From Anadara kagoshimensis (taxonomy: Eukaryota; Mollusca; Bivalvia; Arcoida; Arcidae), in the NCBI GenBank assembly GCA_021292105.1, contig CM037860.1, positions 14,898,698 to 14,962,697 on the forward strand: DNA of 64,000 bases. The letters run 5' to 3'. Both the position numbers and the translations under genes were made by a program. The notes beneath the pieces are model-generated. The model worked only from the letters and a program-made list of their open reading frames with translations. It was not told the DNA's origin and searched no databases. Shown in pieces: positions 1 to 14,500 of the stretch; the stretch's first letter is position 1, and every line of letters begins with the position of its first letter.

Positions 1-634
1 GATGGATGGTTTTTTACACTGCTTATATTTCCGAGAGCATGTAGAGGGAGACCCTTTAGGTGATATAAACATGTTTTTCTAATTTTAATCATTTATGTCA
101 GAGTTGCAAATATGGGATCACATGGCAGTCTGACAGAAACAGCGGCTCAATGTCATTTCAATTTCTAGATAAATACCGGTAGTGAGAAACATATACTTCC
201 TATAGTAGTAGGATGAGATAACCCAACAACAATGACATGATAGGGTTCTGCTTCAGATAAAAACTTCTCATAATATACTAAGGAAAATATTCTTTTACCT
301 TTACACAATGAGATATAATAGCTTCGAAAAGTCGAAAATATGTATTAACAGTATTTACATGCATACACATGGCCTTTGCCAGGTAGCTAATTAAGAATGT
401 AAAGAGTATTTAGAAATAAATCTGAATGCCTGCTTGATGTAGACTGAGAAGTTGATTTCATTTAAGGAACTATTAACGGAGGCACTTTAGATGTGACAAG
501 TAAATTTCTCATGTAAACAATTTTTTCCATTATGGAACATTCACTAATGGCTTACAAATTCTATCCAAGGTATGTTTACTTCCACTATGCACCATGGGCT
601 AGTTGCTTGAAAATTTATTTCTATTAATACATAC
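1..634. other. Start of the EFR3 intron after the eighth exon; nothing recognised
   Basis: AT-rich intronic sequence. The expected next EFR3 block (a QHSHLVIQ-like helix) was looked for on the minus strand and not seen. Confidence 0.6.
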
Positions 635-713
635 CTGTACAGAGTACATTATAATTTTAAAACACTTTATAGCGAATTCATTAGGAACCCATAGTTGATG
701 ATTATCTATATGT
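635..713 (-). CDS. EFR3: EFR3 coding exon (eighth; HIDNHQLW, CFKIIMYS)
   Basis: 79 nt. The first base completes Ile and the exon ends in phase 0 after CAG. The acceptor is ttttcag and the donor is gtatgt. The product is HIDNHQLWVPNEFAIKCFKI followed by IMYSVQ, matching the EFR3 segment around HLD-H-LW and FKIIMYS. The next coding exon is not recognisable in positions 1-634. Confidence 0.94.
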
Positions 714-2483
714 CTGAAAATAAATAAAACAAATATTTTAATCCATACACAAATCAGCAAGAACAATTTTTATAAAACTAAAAATTTTATCTGAGGATTA
801 AACGTGGCTGTATCAAGTAGAAATCAGACAAAATGTCTGTTTTAAGTAGTGAGCATATCAACAACATGACATAATTAACACATGTGACCTTGACCTTTAA
901 AATATGACATTGTCTCTTTTACATGTTTTACTAACTTATTTGTTTAACTGAGCCATGAAGATCATTTATGTCAAGTTTGATGAGAATCCTGCTATTCAGC
1001 AATGAGATGTGACCCAAAACATGAATTGGAACATATAGACTAAATTAAGATTCATATATATTCTGATACTAAAAGGGGTTATAAAAATTCCCACAGCTAT
1101 GACACTAGACCTTACAGGTTACAAAACAAGAGCATTCTCAACATTGTTAAGTTGTTCATTTTTAAGATATGACCTTTTGACCTTGACCTATGCACCTAAA
1201 TTTGGTATGACACACAATGTCTTATGTTGGTTTACATTTGTTCCAAGCTGGATCAAAATCTATCCATAGTCATGGAAGATATGAAGTGGTCACAATATTG
1301 GTTCAGACAGCCAGACAGACAGGACGATTCCTATATACCCCCAAACTTCATTTTCGCCAAATCATTTCATGATGAGTCAAACTTACCATTAACAACTTAA
1401 TTATAAATTGGTAAGCCTATATTTACATTGTGACTAAAAAAATATTAACTTACATTAATATCGGTCTAAGTGTACTTTTAACATTTCCGTATGAAGCTCG
1501 ACAGATGAGATCCCTAAAGACTGTTTCTGCAATATAAGCAGGATGCTCTTCATCTTTTGGGCTTTCCAGATCCACAGACATGAAACTAATATTAAAATAT
1601 TAAATGATAATTTAAGACTTAATCTATGTAATATTTCAGGATTAAGATTATACTAAATATAGACATTTTATATCACAAAGTATGATATATGACTAGACAG
1701 TTGCGGTATTAAACTGTTCTACCCTTAAACTAGTGGTATGAGCCAATACAAAGGAAATAGAATGTGTCAATCAAGTGTAAGGGGTGAGAATGATTTGCAG
1801 TTGGTGTTGGTCTTAAAAAAGAAGAATATTATTTGAGCTTTGCACTTCATTAAATGTTTGTCATATTCACGTTCTTCATGAGCCAATACAAAAGAAATAG
1901 AATGTGTCATTCAAGTGTAAGGGGTGAACATGATTAGCAATTGCTGTTCCTTAAAAACTGGTATATTACTTGAGCTTTGCACTTCATTAAATCTAAGTAT
2001 CTTCGTGTTCTTCATGACACCAATGTAAACAAAAAGTAACATTACATTTCACATATTTACAATCCTGGCAATAGGCTAAAATAAACACTGTCAGATACAA
2101 GTATAGCTACATAAGCAAATCTGATGGACTTTAATGGATACAGCAAATACAACTCCAAGTATTAATACTTTCAGATCAGATAATTTTTCAATTATGAATA
2201 TAAAATACACTGTCAACTGAATGGTGTGACCTTAGTTATGATTTGGCTAGTCTAGTACATGACTTGCCAATCATGGATAAATGAATGATTACAAGTGATG
2301 TATGGTAAAAATTTGAAAAGTGCAAAAAATGACTACCATGATGCTATCGAAATTGTTCATTCAATGTTTATAACAAATGGATAACTAAATTGATTTCCAT
2401 GCATTTACATGATAAATACCGATACTTTGTTTATGGAAAACTTGGTAACAGCATCAGAAGGAAGAGAGAGACAGTGACAGACA

Positions 2484-2561
<78 letters not shown>

Positions 2562-5500
2562 GTGAGAGAGAGAGAGAGAATTACTTACTCAGGATTATGC
2601 ATGTTATAAAGTATAGATGGTATAATTTTATCCATGTGTACATTTTCCCAGATGTTGACTTGGAGATCATCTGTAATGGTTTTCCTAACTATTCCTTGTA
2701 ATCCTCGAAGTCCAGCAGTACGAATTCTACGACGACAACAAAATAATCTCGGTATTAGTTCTAACATTGTCAAAAATCTTATAAAACAAGTAAAACTAAA
2801 ATTGTATCTTAATATCTAATGATAAATGCCTTGTATCTATCTTACACAAATATTATGACAAAAGGCCATTTATAATTCCTATTTGTACAAATCATGAATA
2901 AACCATGTGCTCTAAATCATTTCCAATAAGTAATACTATCAACAAGATCCAGCATCAGTAACCAAACTGTTTAACCATCACATATATATACAGGCTAATC
3001 GACAGAAAATCCATCTGAAAAAATTTACAAATCAAAATCTAATACCAACACTAAAAAGTATCAGAACAGCATAGAATCTTGGTTAGTTTTAAGAATAAAC
3101 ATTTTCTGGACTGTTCCAGTAGTTAACGTATTTCACAGATGACAGACACTAACTTATTTCTTTAGATCAATTTAAAGACATCACGCTGAATTTCTGATAT
3201 GGTAACAATTTACACTAGTTTTCTTCAATTAACACATGACTAGTTTCACATCAACTGAATTTAACACATCACATGTTGATTTCTAAGAAAATATCAATTT
3301 TCTACATATATTGGCAAGTTATGCTTGTTTCATTGTCTGTAAGCTGGAAAGTAAAATGATTTAGACATATCTCAAGTTTCTACAAACACTACATTGATAA
3401 AGTAATTGCTGTATTGGGATACTGATCATTCAGATACCTAATCACACTGTCTGAGAATTCTGTCCTACATAACTATCACAAGCGATGTCCAGGTCTGTCA
3501 AGCTCTTCAAATAATGTCAGAAATACTTCCCTTTCATTATGTGATTCAATACACGACTGGGATTTTGTCTTGTATCAGTATCCGGGGAATAATCTGTATG
3601 GACTCAGGATAATTGATATGTCACTTAGGGATTGATACATCTCTAGTTAATAATCATTATAGATTAAATTTTCTTCCAAGCTAAGATAGTGATTAACTTT
3701 TACAAAACTGCTATGAAGGCAATTATTTTTTTTATAAAACTGAAGCTTTTTTTTATTTTAACAGTTTTCACTTAACGCTGATATTAACTCAATCATAATA
3801 TTCAAACTCACAGACATCCATTAATCTCGTAAATGAAAGATAAATCTCAGCTCACTTTTTGTATAATTTTTTTAAAATCTTTAATGCTATCAATATAATG
3901 TCTCCACTGCAATACACCGTACAAAAACTACCGGTATATCACAATAGGTTATGATCGCCCTATGAAAAAAAAAATCAATTACCAATTACCCTTACCCCAA
4001 TAGACACTAAGTTTTTTATCAATAAATATATCTGCTTTAAAGTAATTATGGATTATGGAAAAATCTTTATCTACTAGCTAGATCAGTCACAGAGAGTTCA
4101 CGGTAATATATAACATTTATATAGGGACCTGCAGGAATTCAATCGAAGAAAAACATTTGCTAATTTTTTTTCAATCATAACCATATGTGATGTATATTGG
4201 GCTTCAAAAGAATCAGGACACCAAAGTTCAATACATTCCACAGATTCTAGAAAACATTCAACAAAAAATTGATTTCCACTACAATAAATGTGATAAAAAT
4301 GTGATGAATATAGAGTTTTTTGAATGTCAGAATTTTGTTTGTTATCAAAAATGCTAACACTACAGTTTTAACACCAAACAATTTTTACATTTTTTTTATC
4401 AAATATTCTTTTCTTGATCTACAAACTCCAAATCAAAACAGAACACATTCAGTGTGTGCTAGCTGATCATGTTGGTTATTGACATGTTCAGCACTACCTC
4501 TTTACCAACAGTATCATTTGTACCATCCACTACAATTTGACTGAAAAACCTAAACATTATGGAAACAAACCATTCAGGGGTTCAAAATTCCCTTATTCCG
4601 GGGTCCAGGACATTTTGATTTTACATTTGGGTCCTTGATATTTAAACGGAAAAAGTCTGATGGATGATTTACCCAATGGACATGTCATTTTTAATTACAA
4701 GGACCCCATTTTCAGATTATTCTCTTATAACACATTTTGCACATGTATATTGAACTTTCCAAACTGATTGTGGGACCTGCAAAAAACAAAGGCAAAAGGT
4801 CCCTGACCTTCCATAACCAAACTTAATTTTGAACCTTTGCAATTGTGTGAATTTTTTTATCTTAATTCTTACACAGGATTTAATGTGTGTGTGTGGGGGG
4901 GGGGGGGGGTGTTACAAATGGAATTCCTACCATAGTACATATATCTCCAACAATGGATAGCATGAAAATTTCTAGTAATGAACAAATTTTTTACACAGAC
5001 TGTGAATCAATAGCATTTTTATCTTTAATCTGTAATTTAAAGAAATTTTTCAAAATAAAATTACCCTGACAGAGCAAATTCAATTTTGTCCCTGCTCATG
5101 AAACCCACATTGACAATTCCCTTGAGTGACATACATGTATCTATGTATTTCAATTAAAAATATTTACAATAGAAAAATAATTTCTACGTTGAACCCAGTT
5201 TGATTTCTTTTTTCAAGATTCGCATAAACATCGGTTTTTCACATCGTGCATGAATACCAATACTCCCGAGTCGAATACCAATCCGCAAGTCCAGATTTCG
5301 AGCACTTTATCGTCTATTAAGTCTGGTTTTTTAACAAGCTCTACCTTTAATAACTGTAACTTGACCATAAATATGAATATGTAATTTTTTGTCATTGACT
5401 GAAATAAAATTTGTTTGAAATATTATCCAAGATTGATAACCTATTTTGTTTCTTCCAGACATGACGTCAAATGGGCGGGGCTTAATGTTTCTGAACAGCT

Positions 5501-8500
5501 GTTCCATGTTTAGGTCACGTCCGCCGTTAAAAATTCTTTTTCAAAACATTGGAATTTATTTCATTCAACGGAATTTGCAATTTTGCTCTCGTAAAGAAAG
5601 AATAAATTGTAAATATAAGAATTGACAGTTCGCAGTTCATCAGATTTGCTAGTTTTAAAATCTGGTTTATTATTGATGAACCAGGAAAAAATGAGAGTCA
5701 ATTCTTAAATATGTTTTGTATAATAATTTTAAAGTGTGTGTGCTGCTCTTTTTCAGGTGAGCTAAAACAAAAACACAAAGCTGCTGTGAATGTATTGTTA
5801 TCAGAAAGAAAAAAAACATTATCCGTCTTTAATTGTTTTTTGTATTTTATTGATGTAACTAGCCATCAAATTATATAAAAGCAACAATAAACTGCAGTTT
5901 AACACAAAATGTGACAACAGAAAATTATACCCTCCTTAAACAAAACGACATAAATACTCTCATAAATCTGGCTTTGTTAACATGGTTTCCATGGCAACAG
6001 TCCGTAATGTTCCAGGAAAAATATGATTTATGGTAGTTTATACAGAAGCAAATTTGTATAATATGTTTCAACTTTCTGTTGGTTATTTGCGGAATATATT
6101 TCTCTTTCATTATGTTTGGAAAAGGCATTTAATTTTAATACCATAATATCTTCAATATCTTAAAGTTTAAGACAGAGATTGAAGATGTTCTTAAAATCTA
6201 AATGTTCTCAATTACAAATCAAGGGCAATAACTCTGTAAATACAGCTCAAGTCTGTCTCACTAAATGGGATTTAAGACTTAGAAGTAAAAAGCACTGTGC
6301 TCTGTAAACCAGCTTTTTAGACCACTCAAACAGCAATTCACCCCATTTCTATTTAATAATGAAACACACAAGCTGATGTTTCCTATAAATATGATGTTAT
6401 TTTGAGAACTTTCAATATAATCATTTTCTATCACATTGGTATATTGATGTCATTGTCCATTCCACTAGATTTTTTAGATATTCCATAGACTGGAAGTAAT
6501 CCAAGTTTACATTCCTCAAACATCCTCTATATTTCCTCACAGTTTTTCTGATCTCAACAAAACTTTATTGCTGTCTACCCCTCCAACTTCCAATAGAATG
6601 CTCCAACCAATAATTGTGGCATATACCAAATCAATATTAAAGGAGTGCTGAGGATAACAAACTAAACTGAATATAAAAGAACAAACAAACTAATAATATC
6701 TTTTTATAAGATCGCCAATAATACCAGATTACAACAATTGCTCATTATCACTGTTGACAGAAAATAAAACAGGAACTAGCCAGATTAAGATGGGTCATCA
6801 TTCAAAAATTATTTATCCTTTTTAAGCAGGGATAAAACAGCACAGGATTACTGCAGCTGTTCATTCTCAGTGATAACCCATTACACCATCCTATACTTTA
6901 TTACCGTCAGGGTATATAACTCACCTACAAGCCCTATGGAAACTGTCTAAATCAATTCCCAATAGGAAAATAAAATAAATTTATGAGTAAAAAAATAGAC
7001 TTTCGTGGTTTTAATTAATTATTTGGTCATAAACAAAATCATTTTCCTTGACCCTAGAGTCTGGATTTTACATTTACACATCAAAAAAGGACAATAAAAA
7101 TTGCATGTCAATTTATCTTGCAAAAAATAGTCAATTTTGATATTGCTACAAAACTTAATTCCAGACAGTCATCTGGTAAAAAAACTAAAATGTATTAAAT
7201 GACATATTGGTATGTATCAAGAAATTACATAACACCATTAACATAAAAATACAACATTTACAAGCAGTGTTCTAGATAACAGCGAGTCTGGCAGTCTGAG
7301 ACTGAAGGACTTGTTATTTTTTCATTTGTCTCCTATATACCACAAAAGTAAATGTTGGAAATAACAGCCAGTCTGACAGTCTCAGACTGGTGTCTTATTG
7401 GAAAGACTTCTTATTTTTTAACTAGTTTTCGATATTCCACAATAGTAAATGTTAGTTTGAAATAACAGCCAGTCTGACAGTCTCAAACTGGTATGACTGT
7501 CAGACTGGTAACTTTTGAGAAAGACTTGTTACTTTTTCACAAGTTTTCTATATACCACAATAGTAAATGTTGGAAATAACAGCCAGTCTGACAGTCTCAG
7601 ACAGGTATGGCTATCAGACTGGTAACTTTTGGGAAAGACTTGTTACTTTTTCATTAGTCTCCTATATACCACAATAGTAAATGTTGACATTATCAAGACA
7701 TGGACATTAAGGATTGAACATTCTGATTTATTTGGAACACTGTAATAATTACAGTACTGTAAAATTGAAGTTTATTATTATGAACGATTTGGAATCATAT
7801 GGTTTAACGAAAGTGGAAAAGTTACAAATTTTATATTGGTGTCCCAAAACTGCTGTAAAAATACAACTTATAGTTGAAGAGAGTGAGGAACAGCTTACTA
7901 AACACAAGATTTAGAATTGTTAGATTGTGTTTTGAAGTTTAATAAGTCCATCAGTAAATCACTTTTTCACTTGTGGGCGACTGGCAGTGTGTGCCAAACT
8001 TCGTCGGACCGTCGGACAAGTCCGATAAAATTACCGCTGGTCCGATAAAAAATCAGATTTTTCCGGACCGTATGTCCGGTAACCAGTTCGGAAAATAGAG
8101 AGCGCCAAAAATTCAGATTTATAGTTCCGATCCAATTCGAATTTTATTATTGCCATCCGACTTCCGTTATTACAAAAATGTTTAACCTGAAATATACGTT
8201 CCAGGAGCTATTCCAGGGAAACCAATAAAACGGAAAGCAACAGGAGGCGCAAATTATGAAGAAAACGTGAAAGAAAATTTAAGCAGCATTGGATGGAGGG
8301 GCGACCATGGTTGCAATTTGACGAGGAGAAATGTGTAATGAAATGCACACACTGCTTTGAATTTTATGGGTCGGGAGGCGCAGCACACAATAATTTAATA
8401 GGCCAGAATACATTTATTTGTACTTCCATAAATAAATGTATTCTGACCTTTTAAATTATTATTGTGTGCTACGCCTCCCTAACTCAACCCGACCTGACTC

Positions 8501-11500
8501 ATTTCTCCTTGTCAAATTGCAACCATGGTCGCCCCTCCATCCAATGTTTCTTAAATTTTCTTTCAAATTTTCTTCATAATTTGTGCCTCCCGTAGCTTTC
8601 CGTTTTAAAGGAGAAAATAAGTAAATATTTACAAAACCGAATAATTGTTTTCTATTTGAAGAATTTTTGGTCCAGTAAAAAACTTTACGGTCTGGTAAAG
8701 TTTCTAGGTTTACCAGACCGAATGTCCATTAATCATTTTGAAAGTTTGGCACACACTGGACTGGTGTTGAACACACAGTGGTGCAGCATATGTCTTGGTT
8801 TTTAAAGCTAGCATCTTTTACAACAAGGAAGAACCCTTTCTTACTTGTGGTCAACTGGTGTCAAACTCACAACAATGAGATGTCTTTGGTTTGTAGACTA
8901 GCGCCTTTTACCATTTGACCACTGCAACTCCCTATATATTATAGTTTTGTTTTTTTATTGTTGCTTATGAGGCAGTCAATTTTGGAATAGTGAATAAAAC
9001 TGGTGCCAAGTGAAAAACACTGACCTTCAACAAGTGAACTGAGAAATTTTCTCATACTAGTATATGTTCCAGGTAAACCTAGGCAGTGAAAGATGCTGTG
9101 ATCTATAAGTGTGCTCTTTAGGCCACCGAGGTCCCACAAATACAATTTAGAGACCACTCCTATAGTGCTGGATTATAGATCCCGTCATTTCTCACCATCT
9201 AAGTTAGAATCCCACTCAGAATAATTCTAGTATGCAACAGTTTGTCAGTTAGTTTGCAAAAGGTCATCATCTTTTCCAAGAACTCTGGTTTCCTCCACCA
9301 TACAGAAATGAAGTTGAGTTGAGTAATAGTGTTTAACATCCCAGTCAAAAATATTTCACTTATATCAAAATGTCGCAAGCTATAGGTGAAGATGCAGAAA
9401 TTTTGCATGTGCGTTGCACTTATGGCATGATACAGCAGGGTTCTTTAGTGTGCCAAGCCCTCCGTGACATGGGACCTTGTTTATTTTAAGTTCCCATCCA
9501 AAAGAACCAAGACTTTCATTTCATAATGCCAAGTGCTTGGCGAAGAAACAGTCACTTGGCGATAAAACAGTCACTAACCACTTTTAAGTCTTGGGTCAGA
9601 CCCAGCTAAGGATGGAATCCATGATCTCCCACTTACGGAGAAAGCACTCTACCAACTGAACTACCGGAAATACCACAGTGGTTCATACAGAAATGGACTG
9701 CTTTGATATAAGTGAAAGAATTTGACTGGGCATAAAACTATTATGTATTATACTTCACTACACTAATTATCTTTGCCACCTTTCTTACAGTCTCCTTATT
9801 TTGTTTTTCTTCATAACCTTTCCTCTATTTTTTTTTTGTGTGAAAATTGGTGAAATCACTCTATAATACCGAAATATGACTGAATAAAGTGATGACGAAG
9901 AGAACTCAATTTAACTGTATACTAAATCTTTTAGAACTTTTAATTTAATGATAAACCACCTAAAACTACATTGTACAAATACTGATCAGGTTCATAAACC
10001 ATAAATGAATTATCTCCCCTTTGGGAGCCATGTTTTATTGGCGACAAAAATTATATCCTAACATAATATTACCAAGAAACTATTGATTCAAAACTTCAGC
10101 AGAACAAAATAATTAATTAAATCAGTCATGTAGTATAAAAGGCAAGCCAGATCTTTTCACGTTCTTCTTTGAAAATCATTTTATGGTACAATATTAACTT
10201 AAGAGCTCTGTATTAACATATTAGTAAGCAAGGCAGAAGTCTGTTTTACTTTTCTCTTTGAATATCTGTTAGCCGTCTTACAATATTAGATTAGAAAACA
10301 TGCCAACCTTGTCAAATTGATAAAGAAAGACAATCTGACTATGTAATAGTGTGTATAAGCCCTGTAATTCCCGATACATCAGGGGACTTTTATTTGATGT
10401 TTATATGATTAAGCTTCATCACAAAGCAAGTTAATATCACACTATAAAACTCAACAGAATGCCGATCATATTGGAAGTTTTCAATCAAGTGTAAATAAGC
10501 AACAATAAACCAGCACAGAGAGAAAAGATTATGTTCTGAACCTTACCGGTCCATCTTGTTGTTGACTTATTAGATGGATACATGTACATATATGTTTTAA
10601 ATTAATTAGAACTCTGAAAATGGAAAAACTGATAGGCAGACTGGCAGCAGTTAAGTTTAATTGGTTTTTCTGCTTTTCTACTAACACATTCTGCATTATC
10701 GTGTGATTAAATTCATGACCTATTTCACAGGAAATGCAATTATTATTATTATGCATTATTATTTATGCATATAAAATTAGGATAAAATCAGGTAAAAACA
10801 AAATACAAATAACAATACTTATAAAGAAGAAAATGGAAACTCTTAAAACTTTGATATGCTCATCATACTTCCATAGTCCTCACTCGGGACTAGGAAATTT
10901 TCTGAGATGATTTTCATCTCCTGTCCATACTAGAACTGTAAGAAGCTTGTTACTCAGTAGTCTTTTGGATGAGACTCAAAACCGAGGTCCTGTGTCTCAG
11001 TGCACGCTAAAGACACCTCTGTAGAGTTCGAAAAAGAGTAGGCCACCTGTGGCCGCTACAGAGGAGGCTTACAACTTCAAGCGATTGAAACAGACTGAGC
11101 AAAGTAGAACATAGCCAACATAGATAACAGATGATAAAACCTGTGGTTTTTATGACTTAATTCCAGCAGGCTAGATACAGAGAAAAGCTAGGAAATTGTT
11201 ATGTCTTTCTAAGCAAAGAATTGCCTGTATCAGTAGAACTAGAAAACTGTTTTATCTTTCTAATTCATGAACCTATAGCATGTAGAGATAGATTTATCTT
11301 AAATAAATATTGGTATTTCACAATAGATAAAACAGGAAATCAAACAGCTACAAAAGATAAGTTTTATGTTCTTACAAGGGCAGAACACATTTTTTTCATC
11401 ACTCTATTTTCTTCATTAATATAACCAATTCCAGACAGGAAACTTTAAATGTTTGAAGTAAAGAAACAAGAAATATCATCATGAAAGTGCTATATAATAC

Positions 11501-14500
11501 CGGTACATGATACAAATATAAACATTTAATACTGGAACCTAAGTTTAGTTTTATCTGATATTATAACAATCAATGTCAGAGAAAAACCTAAAATTCCATC
11601 TCTAGTTTTATCAAGATAATAACAGTCTTCGTGACATATTAAGTGACAATTCACAATCACTCTTTAATTATTTCTAACATTATTAGTTTTTTAGCAAACT
11701 AAAGTCTATACAAATACAGTCCAACCTGCCTTAAAGGCCACCTCTATACAAAAGCCAGTAGATTTGTATCCCAATTGTTCTGAATTTATATCATTTGACC
11801 CTGTATATTAAGGTCACCTGCCCATAAAGGCCAATTATTGGTTCCCTTAGGTTGCCTTTATAGATAGGTTTGACTGTACAAAATTTCATTATTTTTTTCT
11901 ACATGGCTTTAAAGATATATTGGTAAAACATTCAAATATGAAAATTTAAGTATTAAAGTGAAATTACTGTTTATTTAGCCGATTTCTGAGAAAGCAAGAT
12001 CGCAAAATATTTTATATATTTCAATATGACGGGTACAAATCAATGATTCTTTTACTTACATGAGCCGAGTCGTTACTAAAAAATCCCATGTTGGCTCCAT
12101 CATTGCTTCATATATCATTTTATGTGAAAAAATATAACCTGGGTGGGTGTTTACAATGATAAGAAAAATTTACGAAATGGCGGGGTTCTTTATGTCACGT
12201 AGTCATGGCAAAAGAGTTGACTATTAACCTATTTTAATGCAGCTCTAGAATTGGATGGATTTTGGCGTAAGTGGGATGATCAAATTGTTTTAATAAAGTA
12301 AACCACCTTTCTGCGTTTTCAAACTTTGAAAAAATTGATGTAAATTTGAACTTTTAAACTAAAGCTGACCTTTGATGACCCTTCATTGTACCCCTTGCAA
12401 ACCTATGTAAATAATAAATTCTTCCATCATCATGACGTCACATGAAAGACACCGCCATTTTGTCAAAATTTTTACCATTGTAAACACCCATCCAAAATAC
12501 GTTATTATGCATAGATTAGATTGAAATAAGGATTATAAGCAACAAATCGGCTCATGTAATTAAATGATTAATTGATTTTTAATCGTGCAATTCAAATCTT
12601 TGTAATATTTGCATTGTTCCTTTCTCTGCAACAGAGTAAACAGACAGTAAGTTTTGCATTATTTTTTTCTAGCTAATATATAAAAAGTGGAGTAATAGTG
12701 TTTTATCTTTTACCTAATTCAATATACATTGAGACCATCAATTCTGTGATGATGGAGGAATAGGGCTGTAATAATACACTTATACACCTACCTGACTACA
12801 ACATGTATATTATGTATCAAAATTCTTAGGCTACACTTTAATAATTTCAATACAATATAAAACACAATTGAATTCACCTTGGGGCAGATCCTTGTATGAG
12901 GAAATTCAGAAAGTCAGTGGTTTTCTCCAGGCAATCAGGTTACCTCCACAATTCCAGAGCTGACAATATATTAATATAAGTAAAAGAATCTTGACTGAGG
13001 CATAAAACAAGATTACTCCAAAAAACTCCTATTTTCAAGACAATAAATATGTTTCTCTACTCACTACAAAATTGAAAATTAAAATAATTACTTACTTTGT
13101 TCTAAAAGCCTCCTGTCTATGGCCATTATGACACATTGCACTAAATTTAGATATAAAGAAATCATATCTTCTGTGATACGATGGATTGTCTTCCTCAATG
13201 TTGGCAAATTTCATAAACTAAAATTAAGAAATATGTCACCATTAAAATCTTTAAATATGATGTTCAATGAAATAAAATGATCATAATTTAGTGGGCAATA
13301 TACAGCTTGATGTTTTGAATTTCTGCTCCTTTGGTAATGCTGGTCACTGGTCTGACACAACTTAATTTTTTTTCTTAGACCAATGAAAAGGTAGGTATAC
13401 TGTGATTCCCCTCATAAGACACTTTTCTTAGCAAGACAATGTTTAATTTAAATTTTTATAATTTTATTTAAATATTGAGGTGTTAAGGTACCTGATCATA
13501 TCAATATCTTAATTACATCAGTACTATAAAGTTTGATATTTACAATTAACTGGTTAGAACAAGTAGTGAACTAATGATACCACAATTTCAGAAATGGACT
13601 TGAACTTACCGATTGTGTTGCTAGAACTTGTAGATCTGGTTCTTCACATTCCAGCAGTTTCTGAACCATTTTGAGGTAACTTTCTACAAACAGGTTAAGT
13701 GAGTGGGAGTGACAGGACACCAGTAACAGATCTAAAGCATCCATAGCTATCACCACATAACTGAAAAACAAAAATTGTCCAAATTTAACATTCCATCCAT
13801 AGCTATCACCACATAACTGAAAAATCAAAAATTGTCCAAATTATCATTTTCTCCAAACTATCAAGTGTATGACATACCACACTATCACCACACTAACTGA
13901 AAAACAAATGCCAAATGTATCATACTCCCAAACTATTCAATATATGACTTACCACAGAAACAAGGGGTAAGTTTAATATCATGGTAATTTCTCACTGGCA
14001 TTGTATCTATTTTCACAGAGTAACTAGTCTCACCAAATCTTAATGGCAAGAATAGGTACACTAGCTGCCAAAAAAGGTACACAACAAGAATTTTTTTCTT
14101 GGCAAGAACAGGAAAATGGTAAATTAAGTACTTGGTGGGAATATGTACATTATGAGCATAGACATACTGTCAGAACAGGTTCACAGCAAGAATAGGTACA
14201 ATATCAGTACACATGCACTTCTTTAAATGGTATGATATACCTTGCTATTCACATCTTGTTGTTGTAAAGTGTGCTTGTAGCAGAGTTTTCATTAAACTTA
14301 AAGAAGGATAGACATTTATTATATATTCTGTGATGGGCTCAACTTACCAACTGTTTCTAAAACTTAGAGAACTGGTTCTATGTTCTCCCACCCTGTCAAT
14401 CTCTTATATAACATTGTATTGTATTGTAAGTCAACAGGGTTCAGTGATGAAACCAAATGATACTGCTTAAGGAATTGATTTGATAGCATTCTACATGATT

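Noticed and set aside
1..634. Next EFR3 exon
   Set aside because: The minus strand was checked for the conserved helix after IIMYSVQ and nothing convincing was seen.
2390..2701. Plus-strand 103-codon frame with Cys-Val and Arg-Glu repeats
   Set aside because: It reads the GT/GA microsatellite and the antisense of an EFR3 exon.
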